This document shows positions 11,447-23,444 of a stretch of DNA of 64,000 nt, one piece after another (the first letter of the stretch is position 1; the number at the start of each line of letters is the position of its first letter). The position numbers and the translations under genes are program-made. Source of the DNA: Hygrophila difformis (lineage: Eukaryota > Streptophyta > Magnoliopsida > Lamiales > Acanthaceae). The notes under the pieces are model-generated. The model saw only the letters and a program-made list of their open reading frames with translations. It had not been told where the DNA came from and did not search any database. The stretch is taken from the NCBI GenBank assembly GCA_030278955.1, contig JAOANR010000015.1, positions 37,108,487 to 37,172,486 on the forward strand, given 5' to 3'.

Positions 11447-12469
11447 GATAATTATCGGTAAAAAATGCCAAAGGTACCGTAACTTTATTAATTTTCCAAT
11501 TTGGTGCCATAATGTTGGAGTTTTGCAATTCAGCGACATCTTTGCTAATGGTTTCCTAAATCGTTCCATGGCCTTTTTTTTTTTAAAGAAAAATTTGCTA
11601 TTCATTTCCAATCAACATTTTACAAAGCCTTCCAAAGCCATCCATGTCTAAACCCAACCTCTCCAAAAAGAAGCGGCCAAAAAAAGCAAAAAGAAAGGGG
11701 TTAAAATATTGTCACAACAAATTAGCCTCAATCAACCTTACTGACTTGAAAATCGATCTGCAACTTCAAAGCCACTTCTTCACACATCCAAATCGAACTT
11801 GGTATCTTCCTTCTCTGTCTCCGCATAAAGCAGCAGCAAGTTGCATCAGCATCGTCAAAATTAATATAACATCAGCAGCAGCATGGAACAGCCGCCGCAA
11901 CATATGGCACCAGCAGAAGCTTTCAAAGGCAACTCTAACCAGGATGAAAAACGGCCCACACAGAGACATAATCCCATCTCACCTTACACCATCAACAAAC
12001 TTCCAGACTTTCAGCTCATAACAGTAACAACACCACCGATTCAACTCCACCGGCCTTAATCAGCCCAATTTGCTGACCTGACACGAGATTACTGTAAATA
12101 ATTAATTTAATTATGCTATGTAGTTATTGATTGGATTTGAGATACATGTGAACACTTTCAAACGCTATTTCTAATTTAACGGTCTCCTTCTCACTTTGCA
12201 AGTAATAGAAAATGGATTAAAAAGTATCCCCATGTGTAGGTCAAATCCAACCAATGTCCACGTGATATCTACACAACACAATTAAATTAATTACTTATAC
12301 TAATCTCATTTCACGTAAGCAAATGAGACTGATTAAGGTCCGATGGAACTATTTTAGAGACCATTAGCAAAGGTATGACATCCAATTAAGAAATTCCAAA
12401 ATTATGGCACCAAATTGGACAATGAGCAAAGTTACGTCACCATTTTGGCATTTTTTTCCGATAATTATC
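11447..12469. mobile_element. Long-TIR non-autonomous DNA element, Mutator-like
   Basis: About 125 bases at the left end (11447 to ~11572) are the inverted complement of the right end (~12345 to 12469), both starting GATAATTATCGG with A-rich sequence and ATGCCAAA following. Long TIRs without a transposase are usual for MULE-type elements. No 9-bp target duplication could be recognised. The ~770-base interior holds no convincing gene: a 125-codon plus ORF (11644-12021) has no recognisable motif. Confidence 0.65.
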
Positions 12470-12797
12470 CTTCTTAACCTAATAAAATAATCTCTCCTTT
12501 TTTTCTTTTCATTTGATCACTTTTTTTTATTTTGTTTTTTCTGGCATACTTTTTAATAAAAAATCGCTTTTACTTCCACTCCTCTCTCTCTCTCCCCCCT
12601 CACTCTCTCTGAGTTTCCCGCCCATTTTATTTTACTCAATCAGGAAATGAGATATTTATTTTAAAACAATTAAAAAAGGGAATACCATAAAAATAAAAAT
12701 AAAAATGAGGGAGTACTATCTTATTTCTCATTTCTTTCTAAAATCTAGTGTCCAAACTCCGAAGCGTACGTAATTGTAACGTCCCAATCAGCACACC
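12470..12797. other. AT- and CT-rich host sequence before element 1
   Basis: It contains T runs, a CT microsatellite near 12580-12615 and A-rich tracts. No gene is seen. The last five bases ACACC (12793-12797) should be the left target-site duplication of element 1; the partner lies outside the window. Confidence 0.5.
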
Positions 12798-13125
12798 TGA
12801 TAATGGCCAAAATTGTCCATTATTTCCAATCCATTTCCGTGTCTGAGACGGACATTTTGATCGTATTCCCATCTTATTTTAATAAGAAAGCAGTTGAATT
12901 TGACAGATTAATGCAAGTTTGTGAGAATAATAAGCTGGTAATGAAAAACACAAAAATATGCATTTATAATTATATTTGTGTTAGAAAAATCTAAAAATAT
13001 GAAAAAAAGAAAAAGAAAAGAAAAAGGAATGAAAATGGGCAAAAGAATAAAATAGCCCACCAAAAATCAAAAAGATGGGAAAAAGATTGGAATTCCCACA
13101 AACTGACTTTTTAGCTAAGTGTTGG

Positions 13126-13560
13126 AACTCAATTCGAATTACCTAATTCGGTTTAGGGTCTAAACCGAATTGGACAATTCGAATTGATAAAGAAGGGAAG
13201 AAGAAAATTGGCCAAGTGTTGAAGGAAGATGAAAAATGCCCAATTCGGTCTAGACCGAATTGAACTCTAAACCGAATTGGGCCCTGAAGAGGAGAAACCC
13301 AAAGCAGACAAGGAGAAGTGCAATTCGATCTACGCAACTCGGTTTAAACTGAATTGCTTGATAGATCGAATTGCCTCAAAAGGAAGCCAAGCATGAGCCA
13401 TCATCAATTCGAAAAGGCCAATTCGGTCTACACATAGACCGGATTAATGAGTGAAGACCATTTCCCAGCTAAAGATCAAGAAGGAAGACCTCATGCAATC
13501 CGAAATGCACCAATTCGATCTAAACGAATTGCTTGAGGAGATCGAATCACATTCAAAAAT
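13126..13560. repeat. Palindrome cluster upstream of the LTR TATA box (element 1)
   Basis: Many variants of CAATTCGGTCTAGACCGAAT and its halves (AATTCGGTCTA, TAGACCGAATT, GATCGAATTG, AATTCGAATT) are spaced 10-60 bases apart in both orientations. The same block recurs in the 3' LTR at about 44560-44975. Confidence 0.85.
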
Positions 13561-13643
13561 TACATCCAATTGAAGCTGTGAGCACGCGGGAAATTCATGC
13601 ACTGTTGATGGGCCCTGATGGGCCTAGGGTTTCGAACAAGAAG

Positions 13644-13650
13644 TATAAAA
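13644..13650 (+). promoter_or_regulatory. TATA box of the element 1 LTR promoter
   Basis: TATAAAA lies ~85 bases after the palindrome cluster, preceded by GGGCCTAGGGTTTC, which also precedes the LTR TATA of element 2. The same box occurs in the 3' LTR at 45066-45072. Confidence 0.7.
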
Positions 13651-14440
13651 GCTGACATTCTTCACCACTTGGGTATCAATCAATCCGTGGAAAATCTTCA
13701 CTCATCTAGATATTGGCTGAAGAACAAGGAGGAGGCAGAATTCTCCACCCCTTATTAGGGGATTAGTTTAGTCTAGTTAGTTAGTTTATTTTCCATGCAA
13801 ATAGGTTAGTTTGTGATGTTTTCTTCTTAGTCTAGTTTGTGGAAGTGGTTACCACCCTTAGTGTAGCCATTTCCATATTATTTTACATGCTTTGTAGTTA
13901 GAATAAACCTTACCACCAAGCTAATGGTGGTTGTGGGTTATTTACTTGTTTTCAAGTGCTAATACAAGAAAAATTCCAGAAATGGGGTTCTTATTTTCAT
14001 GTTTGGCACTCCTTTAATGCTTTCTCTGGAAATAAATGTTAGAATGTTTGTTTGTTTCAACTAGGTTGCATTTATTATGTTCTAGTTGACTTACATTCTC
14101 AATAAATGCATGTTTAGTGGGTTTTTAGTATATTCTTATGCCCTAGAGTTTCAAATAAGTGTTCTTGTTTTCATGCATTTAATTCGTAGACTTTTAGGTG
14201 TTTTAGGATCTTTGATCTCTGAAACTTCTTGTTAGTAGTTTTAGGGTAGAATTCATGCTTTTACCCATTGTACATGCATATTTCTCGATAACCACAAAAT
14301 ATTCATGAGTGTGATTGCGAGATGACACTGATGCGAAATGATTGATGTGGTCAATCCCATCTGTCATAAACCACACCAGCTTAGAAACCGCATGAACACT
14401 TGTGAACAAAAACACACTTATGAGAAAATGGCATGTAATT

Positions 14441-14900
14441 CGGTCTAGGGCAATTCGATCTAAACCGAATTGCCCATGAAGACTGAATTGCATGACAAAA
14501 AGTATTCTTCATGTGGCTTCCTCACAATTCGGTCTGTGCAATTCGGTCTAGACTGAATTGCACATATAGATCGAATTGGCTTTGGAAGCACATTGTATGC
14601 ATCCCATCCCCTCATGCCTTAGTTTATTTTTTCTGTCTGACCAATTCGAATTGCCCAATTCAGTTTAGACCAAATTGACATGGCAATTCGAATCACCCTC
14701 ATTTTTGGAGCAAATGCCTTAACCAAATTTGAGCAAGGGAATGACTTTATCAATTCGAATTGTCTAATTCGGTTTAAATCGAATTGCTTGACAATTCGAA
14801 TTAGATGATGTTTCATCTCATTGCAATGATTAGTTGGGTGAGGAAAGTGCTTCACTCCTCATGCATTATTTAGTTCGGTCTATAGAACATCTTAGACCGA
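14441..14900. repeat. Second AATTCGGTCT palindrome cluster in the 5' LTR
   Basis: The same short palindromic words as at 13126-13560 occur, about 0.8-1.25 kb downstream of the TATA box and so within the transcribed LTR. In the 3' LTR the start of this block is visible at 53275-53334 before element 2 interrupts it. Confidence 0.8.
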
Positions 14901-17264
14901 ATTGATCTCTTTCTTCTATTTCTCCAAAAATATTTTTATTCTCCAGAGTTGTGTAAGTTGCATGGGTGTATTGGGCTTAGGCCCATTATATCTGATTTTA
15001 TCCATTACACATCTCAACTCATTAGTGTTTAAATTGTTGTATGATTAATACTCACACAATACCAAAATTATTCTTTTAATTTTATCTTTTCTTTTTATTG
15101 TGTGTATGAATGGGTAATAAGGAATATCACAGATCAATGTTGGCAAAAAGGTCCCTTCACCGGGATAACGATTAGCTCGTCTTCTGTGTATTAATTATTA
15201 CTCGTTATTTTGCATGGTCTGATTAGTGGTTGGTGGAAGCTACGGCAAAAAGGTCTCTTCACAGGATAACGATTAGCCACTCAGCCAACTCCTAATGATA
15301 TACAGTTTTCTTTTCTTTTTCTTAATTTCAAAACCTGAATTCAAGTTGTAGTATTATTAAATGATGTTGGCCAACATTATTTGAGAAATATTACAGTGTG
15401 AAAATATGTGGGTTTTTCTTCCTCTCACAGACAAAAGGAAGCTGAATGACGGTGGCCACTGTCAGTTGGAATTCTTTTCTGTCTATTTAATCTGGAATAA
15501 TTGGGAACCGGATGGCAGATGTTTGCAGTCCGGATAACCCAAATTATTTCTGGCACTCTTTTTAGCCAAGTTCTTCTTACCTCAGGCTAATCCATCTTTG
15601 TATATCAAATTCTGTCTAACCCCACCATATATTTTGGGGTATTTTATTTTACTTTCTCATATACATGTATGCATGATATTATTATGTAGATGTTGTGGTC
15701 AATATTATTTTGGGATCCTTCCCTTGGACATAGAAGTCTTAATATAAATCAGATGCTACATAATAAATTTCCAACAAAAATTCCTTTATAAAATCCGGAT
15801 CTGAGTAAGGGATAATTTCACAGTTATGACTAGTTCATCTTCTACTGGGGGTTGATTTTGAGAACTTAGAAGCAGAGTAAGCGATTAGGTCTCATCTAGA
15901 CTGAAAGGATCTGTGTTTTAATTGAGAGTTTAGTACCTGTTTAGGGAATGATTTTCAAATATCAATGGGTTTCTCAAAATTGCTATGTGTTGGAAATCTT
16001 ATATTAGATATCGCATTAAATCAACGTCCACTTGGGTGTAGATGAGATGTGATAAATTATATTAGAGGAACAACATGTAGGCCTTGGTTATTTTCTAAGG
16101 TAGGTTTGAGTATTCTTCCAACTGCTATCTTCTTCTGCTAAAGCTTAGAATTGAGTCTTGAATGAGTACATCCGGAGCAGATTCATTTATGGATCTATTT
16201 CATTCAGTTTGTATCTCATAACTACCCAAATGTTGTGAGCCCTGTGGCTTATTGATATCTGGGGAGTTCTTGATCTGCATCTGGTCACTAAGACCGGGGG
16301 CTCTTTTATACTAACGGAATGAGATAACTTTTAAAGCTTCCGAGTGATAGGATTTTAAATGCTTTCTTTACTGCTTTCTTTAACTGCTTTCCTTTAAATG
16401 CTTTTATAGAGGTCACTCGGAAGAATTAGAGGTTGGCCGTATATAAGGTTTAAGAGTTATGGAATAGTTCGGGACTTGATTTGAAACTTCGGGTGTGACA
16501 TGGGGGAATGATAGGAGTACTTGGCACTTCAACTAATGATTTGTCAGGTGTTGCTTGTCCACCACAGATAAATGACACGCTCTGACGGGAGCAGTTGTAA
16601 GTCTGTGGTATCTTAGAATTTGTTGTCTTAAGAGCATGTAAACTCTTACTGTAAGTACCTGTCTATTAAAGGGAACATGGTGTAGAGAGCATGAGGGTTA
16701 GCTAACTGAAGGATTATCCCAAGCTAAGATCAGTGTAATTAAAATGGAAGTTTAATTGTGTTTCATCTGAATCTTGTCCAATCTTTATTATTTTCTCCCT
16801 GTCCCTTCTGTCACATTTTAAATCTGCTTTCTAGATAGTGTAGCGTAACTTTAATTGCTTTCTTAGAATAATTTTAATTGCTTTCTTAGATATAATTTAA
16901 TATGCTTTGTAGAATAATTTTATTGCTTTCATAATCTAGTTTAAATTATGTCAAGTAGTTGGTAATTTAAAACACAAACTTGAATCGAGTAACCGAGTGG
17001 AAAATCTTAGTAAACGACGTGGGCCCTGCTTCTATCGCACATCCTCCAGTGAACGATCCGGTCTTACTATAAATACTGCAATTTTTGACTCCGTTCGCTT
17101 TCGGGGGCACAGTTTCTTAACACGAGTAATAAAAACGTGACAACCTATACATATATCCCTAATCCCAAATCCACCTTCATAAATTGGTTTCATTAAATAA
17201 AATTAAACTGGGATTACTCTATTTTCTTAAAAATACTCGTGTGGGAAATTTGTCAAAAGTTTCA

Positions 17265-17282
17265 TGGCGCCGTTGCCGGGGA
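17265..17282 (+). promoter_or_regulatory. Primer-binding site, tRNA-Asp type
   Basis: TGGCGCCGTTGCCGGGGA directly follows the LTR and is complementary to the 3' end of plant tRNA-Asp. This primer is common in the Athila/Tat branch of Ty3/gypsy. Confidence 0.9.
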
Positions 17283-17382
17283 GGATGCAGCGCCGTTTAT
17301 TAAGAGAATTACACTCCTGATTACTCATAGTTAGTTTTGTGTATATATTTCAGAACAGAGAAGTACCCTCAAATCAATTAAA

Positions 17383-18000
17383 CATCTAGAGTACCAAAAC
17401 TCTGAATGTGAGGATGTTGATTTGAGGGGAAAACCTAACCGATTGGGTATATTCTTTCTGGCAGGAATCATGGAGCCATCAAAAAGAAAATCAAAGCTCT
17501 AAAACAGGTTCCTGGTTGGATTAGTTCTGTAATTGACCGAAGATTATATCCGGAATTTAAAGAAATTTAAAATCCGGAATAATTTTCACAAACACAGAAT
17601 TAATCCAACCTAAATTTCTGCAAGTCAAAATCATTTATATATTTATATATATATATATATATCTTGTGCATATTTTATTAAATAATTCGGGTATTAATCA
17701 ATGAACTCGCATTTAGAGTACCAAGACTCTAAATGTGAGGATGTTGATATTTTTGAGAAAATCCGATAATTTATTCTATGTTTGCTCTGCAGGAATTTGA
17801 GGGACCATCAAAAAGAAAAATAAAGCTTCGAAAACCAGGTTCCCGGTTGGATTAATGCTGGATTTAATGGAATTTAATTTCGGGATTTAAAGAAATTTAA
17901 AAATCCGGAATAAATCCATAAGATAGCAGTGTTGATCCAACCTAATTTATTGCAAGAACTTTTAATTTTAGATTAACATTTTTGTATGTAAATATGCATG
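17383..18000 (+). repeat. Two diverged tandem copies of a stem-loop / splice-acceptor module
   Basis: Copy a begins at 17383 and copy b at about 17709. Each has a stem-loop built on ATTTAGAGT...ACTCTAAATG, then TGAGGATGTTGAT, a pyrimidine stretch and CAG|GAAT (17462 and 17793), then codons reading (E/G)PSKRK, then CCGGTTGGATTA and a closing CCAACCTAA block. A third copy follows pol in element 2 (62160-62340, minus). The acceptors are predictions. An AT dinucleotide run lies near 17645. Confidence 0.75.
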
Positions 18001-18097
18001 CTCAGTTGTTCATTGGTAGAGAATGCATGATTTGAGAAAATGTTAAAAAAAAAACTGAAAAACTTCAAAATTTCCTAAGTGTTGCCTTGGTAACTTT

Positions 18098-18535
18098 TAC
18101 CAATTCGGTCTCCAAGCCAATTCGGTCTAGACCGAATTGACCCAAGAGACCGAATTGATCTTCCAAGGCACATGTTTCATTCTTTGTGTTAATTTAGCCA
18201 AGTAGCAATCGGTGACTTCAATTAGGTTTAAACCGAATTGATAATTCGAATTGATCTACAAAAGGCATTCTCCTCATGCATTCCTGCAAGTGAGCAATTC
18301 GGTCTATAAGGCAATTCGGTCTAGACCGAATTGCCCATATAGATCGAATTGACTCACAAAAGCACCCCCATATTTTCCAAGTTTCCAATTCGGTCTATTT
18401 ACCCCAATTCGAATTAGAAGTCAATTCGGTCTACAAATTCTCCCTTGAGTGTGAATGGTTTGTGCCTTTTTCCTCGATTCGGCCTACAAGTCAATTCGGT
18501 CTAGACCGAATTGACATATAGACCGAATCCCTCAC
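18098..18535. repeat. Internal palindrome cluster upstream of the F-box promoter (element 1)
   Basis: It includes three complete AATTCGGTCTAGACCGAATT palindromes (near 18120, 18310 and 18495) plus many halves. The words are the same as in the LTR clusters. It ends about 30 bases before a TATA box. Confidence 0.85.
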
Positions 18536-18561
18536 AAACAATATCCTCCTGTCCCACACCC

Positions 18562-18571
18562 TATATATATA
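18562..18571 (+). promoter_or_regulatory. TATA box of the F-box gene in element 1
   Basis: TATATATATA is followed by CCCCCTCTCC and a pyrimidine-rich 5' leader, 145 bases before the ATG at 18716. Element 2 has TATAAATA plus the same CCCCCTCTC leader at the matching place. Confidence 0.65.
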
Positions 18572-20844
18572 CCCCCTCTCCCCTTCTTCCCTCTCACTTT
18601 AACTTTCCCCACACATCGAACTTTTTCCTTGTTTCTCTCTTCTCTCGCAAACTGTTCATCTTCATCGCGAAACCAGAACCCCATTCCGTCCAAATCACTC
18701 CAAAAGCTCTGAAAAATGGCATCTTCCTCACAAAACCCAAGTGGGAGCATGGGGTACGTTCTCCATTTTCAATTTCGCACCCCATACTCGCGTTTTCAGT
18801 TTTTGTATTTTAGTGGGTTTTGTGAAATCGGGAGTGGGGAAGGGAATGGGAGTCTGTTTTCGAGATGGGGATGGTCGGGAAGTGGTCGGAATATGGTGGG
18901 CTTGGTCGGAATGGCCTAAGAACAGGATGGGCAAAACTAGGGTTTGTCCTGCCTGGGTTCGAACTGTCATTTTTGTTGTTCTTTAGCTTTCTGTGGTGTT
19001 TGGGGGGTGCTTACTCCTGAAAATTTTGGGTTTCAAAACCCTAAAAATCCATATTTTGTCTATTAAGTGAAAATGTTGTTGCCATTATTATTATCTGTGT
19101 TTGTTTTGTGTACAATGTGAAAATGGGAGAACACTAGGGTTTATTTTTCGCTCTAAACCACTGTGTTATTTTACCTATTGGATATTTGATGATGTGGTTG
19201 AAAGTGCATATTGATGATGCCTGTGAATCTGTGTTTTTGAAGCATGAACTCTTGGCAATATTTTGAGAAGTATTGGTGTGAATGGACTGTTTGAGTGTTG
19301 GTTTTCTTGTTTGCATGATACTGTATTGTGTGAATCTTATTAATAAATGTTTATGGGTAACCCGTCTCCTACACACTACAAACTCAACCGAAAAGTTGAT
19401 GTTTGTACAAACTGGAATGTGGTACTACAGAAGACACCATGCCAAAATTTTTCTTTTTTCTGACACTTGCTTCTTCAAAGGCTGACTGGCATGGTGTTTG
19501 TATTTTTAGAAAAAAAGACAAATGCTAGTGGAATGTTTGTTCTTATTAAGTATTTGACTTATGCATGTTGGGATATGTGGGGAATCAACAAAGTTTAGCA
19601 ATTGTCCTCACTTTCCACACCCATTCCCCAATACAAAAATCCAAATGGGGGACCACTCACACCCCCAATTTGATTAAATAAACAAGTCAACATTTTTCAT
19701 AAAATCCAAAAAATAGCCTTTGTGTGTGTGTGCTTTTCTTAGTTTCTTTAGTCCATCTTCTCATGCTATTAATTATTTGATTCATCATGTTCATTCATTC
19801 TTCATCATTTAATATCTCTCTCCCTATCTCACATGATTTAAATCACTATTATAGTGATCGAAAATAAAAATTTCCGTTTATGGACTCAATAGCCTATGAA
19901 AATATTATTTTGGTTCTTTGACCATTTGAAAAATATTTAGACTATTTTTTAGTCTAAGAAAAATTGTAAGGGTCCAAGACCCTTATTACCTCTCTTCTTC
20001 TACTTAGTGTTTTGTAATAAGTGTTGGATTTAATAATCTAACTCCTTATCTTATTCTATATATCATCAATAAATTCGAGTAAAACCAATTAACTCACATT
20101 TAGAGCTTAGCTCAAAATGTGAGGATATTGATTTCAAACTTGACTAAACATTCCTTGTCTTCTCAGAGGCATCATTTTCCTAAACCCAAATCAAGCACAA
20201 GAAAGGACTGAATTGCTGGATTTGCCGGTGGAACTCATTGGGGAAATCCTCTCCCGTATAGGAGAAGATTGTAACACCCCGGATTTGGTAACCCAGGCCG
20301 AGGTGTCACCGCCGCATCTCCCTAGCAAGACACGGATTCCCGAGCTCGCTAAGGAGGTGCAAGGCTTATGGGTATGCAAAGTTTTAAAAAACATTCAACA
20401 ATGAACCCGAAATTTATTAATACTTCAATCAAGTACGATAGTAAAAATCATCATGCATGGATAAGGTAAATGCAGCGGAAAAGTAATTACGGCCAACACG
20501 GCCAAAACCTCGGGTTAAACAGACCCGGTAAAAACAGTAATACGGTGCATAAAGCGAAAATATTCATAAATAATTCCCCCCAAGTGTATGCGTATGCGTC
20601 ACTCGACATACTCTGTGAAAGAAAAATGGCAACGGTTGTCAGTATAAAAATATATTGAGTAAGTTAATCCCTAATTAACAAATAAAAGGGGTTACATGTG
20701 TTTAAACTAAAGATTTTGCTTACCATACGTAAATTTAAAATACATAATTCAATTGCAGCGGAAAACATGATTGAAGGACATAATTTTAAAAGCGTAATTA
20801 AAAGCATAATTTAAGATGCATAATTTTAAATACATAAATTAAAA

Positions 20845-23444
20845 TGTAACACCCCGGTTTTTGGTCACCCAGGTCGGGATGTCACCGCCACACCTCCCTA
20901 GTAAGACACGGTTTCTCCGAGCTTACTAAAGAGATGCAAGGCTAGGTATTGCAGTATTTAAAAACACTTAAAGCATTCACAATAGCCCATACAATATAAT
21001 TCGAAAATAATAATAGCATAGCGCAGCGGAAATATTTAGTTTAGTACAGTATCGCAGCGGAAAATATAAAAAGGGCCGACATGGCCAAAACACGGGTTAA
21101 ACAGGCCCGTTCATAAAGTAGTCTACGTACGAAATTTAAAAGCAAAATAAAAATTCCCAAAATCCCATGCATGATTCGTGCTCACACATGCTCATTCCAC
21201 ATATTCTGTAAAGAAAGGAATAAAAATGGTTTTGATCAGCAAAATTGCTGAGTAAGTTAACACATGCATGATCGTAGGGTTTAAAAGCCATAACTTTAAT
21301 AATTTAACAAAAGCATGATAATAACATAATATTTGATTTCATATAATCCATATCCTATAGCATAATCTATCTCAGGCTCTATTTAATAACACATATCACA
21401 TGGTTTAATCATAAAAGCCATAATTTAAATAAAGCATTTAAATAATTTAATTGGACAACAATATAATTTAATCTAGTTTCATTTAATTTAGAATCCCCAT
21501 TACATTCCCGATTTGGTATTTCAAAGTTTCACGATAAAAATCGCGATGACAACAAGTTTAGCCGGTAGCCCGGCGGCCGCAGCCGTATCAGCCATACCCA
21601 GTACCACTCCGGAGCCTCGGAAAACCCATACGGATATTCACGAGAGTGTAGGCTCTAAGTTTCGCCATATAGGCAATCCATATCTCAAATTTAGCGCGCG
21701 GGGTCACCATCGTCCATTACGGCACGAAGTGAATCGTTAGGGGGCACCCTGCAGAGCACTCACCCCTAATTTTAATTTATCAAGTTTGTAAGGGGATTTA
21801 GTTTTTAAAATCTACCTTCCAATGTATTAATTTAGAAATAATATCTCAATTCGTTTCAACCCTAAAGGTTAATTCCATGTTTCAACAAGATTTCAAGATT
21901 TCGTTCGGTAAATCACAGTGTACTCCAAAATTCGTCTAAAATCAGATTTAATCCAAAAATTCCAAAATTTCACATCTGACTCGGAAACATCAAGATCTAC
22001 AACTTTCGTGTTTTAACTTTTTCAATCCGAGATACCTACGTACGTCAAAAACGCCAATCCTCGCATAAGAAGAAATCTGTCCGAGTTTAATACATCACAG
22101 TTCAAAGATTTCAATTTCTACCATATCAATTCAACTCCAAATTTAATGAAATTTGACAGGGATCATCTTAAGACATTTATCTACGACTTTCATGTTTGGC
22201 CAAAGATCTAAAACAGCCTAGATCCTATCTCAAAAACGTGATCAAGATCATTCCTAAGTTCTGTCCAAGATTTCAAGCACTAGGTTCAAACAGTTCGGTT
22301 TCAACGGGTTTTCACATAACAAATCAACTCCAAAAATTCTCAAATTTTTACAGTAGCTAGGTCTAAGTCTTAGGAACGTTTTTCGTGTTTTAAGTTTTTC
22401 CGTTTGAGTTTGTTTTAAGGGTCGGAAAAATTCAACAATTCTGTTGCGTCGGTAGGAAAACAAAAGTGGACAGATTTATGGTTCTTGACAAATCTTTTAG
22501 GTTTCGAATGTTTTAAAATCTCCCAAAACCATGTAAGGTTAACTTACAGTGTCTATGAACGTCGGGAATGTCCAATTCGGAGGCGTGGCTTCCAGATCAC
22601 CGTTTCCCCTCTCCGTTCGTCGGGTTCTACGATCTAGATTCGATACGGGGGTGTAGAAAGAAAAAGGAGATGATTAGGATTCGTTTTCGAATCGTTTATT
22701 GAATAAAGATTGGACCGGGACTTACCACGACTATGGAGATCTGTAGAGAAACTCGTCCAACAGCGTTCGTCTTGGTTTCGTGCCTCCGACGACTCCGGAT
22801 TTAGGGTTTCGAACGTATAGAATGTTGTAGGGTTTTGTAAACTTGTTCGGGGCTCCCAAGGGGCTTATTTATAGAATTCTCAATCTCTAGGGCGTCCACA
22901 ACCGACCTAGAAGTCTGGAGTCGAGAGATGTTCAACCGAAAGTCGAAAAATCCGCGTTCGGGTGAGAGATTCACGCAACAACCAAATCTGTGGGGTGGCG
23001 CGGTCGTGGCGCGCTAAAGCCCCTTCACCGCGCGGCCACCGCGCCGACTTCGCCTGGACTTCGGTCCGGGCGGGTCGTGCGATCCGTCGTGCCTTTCCGC
23101 CTCTCTTTCGGGTTCCTATCCCTCTATGCTCCCGAATTCCGATTTCTGGGGTATATTCGGGTTCATACTTTCTCTCTAATTTTATTCTTAGTCTAATTGG
23201 ATGTTTTGGACTCGAATACTCGAGTTCATTAGTGTCGGGTTTTGGTGTACCATTTGTCCATCCTTTTATTGAATTAAATTCCTTTAATTCCTTTTTAAGT
23301 AAAAATCTCATTTCTCATTTCCTTATCTTTATTTATTTCTTTTATTTGCTGGATTTGTTTATTTATTTATAGTATTTATTTTATTTATTATTTATTTATT
23401 TAATTATTGTTTTATGTTATGTTGGAAAATTCTCGGGTATTACA
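20845..23444 (-). repeat. 3' LTR of element B
   Basis: It matches 29454-32054 with only scattered differences. In sense it has a GC-rich palindromic block (about 22990-23090) upstream of a TATA box (TATAAATAAG, 22864-22873). Overlapping ORFs on both strands near 22907-23372 are repeated in the partner LTR and are not genes. Confidence 0.92.

Larger units (their letters stand above)
12798..17264 (+). repeat. 5' LTR of element 1 (4.5 kb)
   Basis: It starts TGATAATGGCC and ends GTTTCA, directly before the primer site. The first 1.5 kb recurs as the 3' LTR at 44224, and the whole is related to the LTR of element 2 in inverse orientation. A TATA box lies at 13644-13650, giving U3 of ~0.85 kb and about 3.6 kb of transcribed R-U5. 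Direct repeats around GGATAACGATTAGC occur near 15150 and 15260. No ORF of interest is present. Confidence 0.88.

Noticed and set aside
11644..12021. 125-codon ORF in the MULE-like element
   Set aside because: It has no recognisable domain and low-complexity composition, and an opposite-strand ORF overlaps it.
18716..18919. A 67-codon protein from the ATG at 18716
   Set aside because: It reads through the predicted donor at 18754 into intron sequence; only the first 12 codons fit the conserved gene model.
22907..23372. Overlapping 134-136 codon ORFs on both strands
   Set aside because: They lie within the element B LTR, are repeated in the other LTR (31517-31982), and have no family motif. 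They reflect a GC-rich block.
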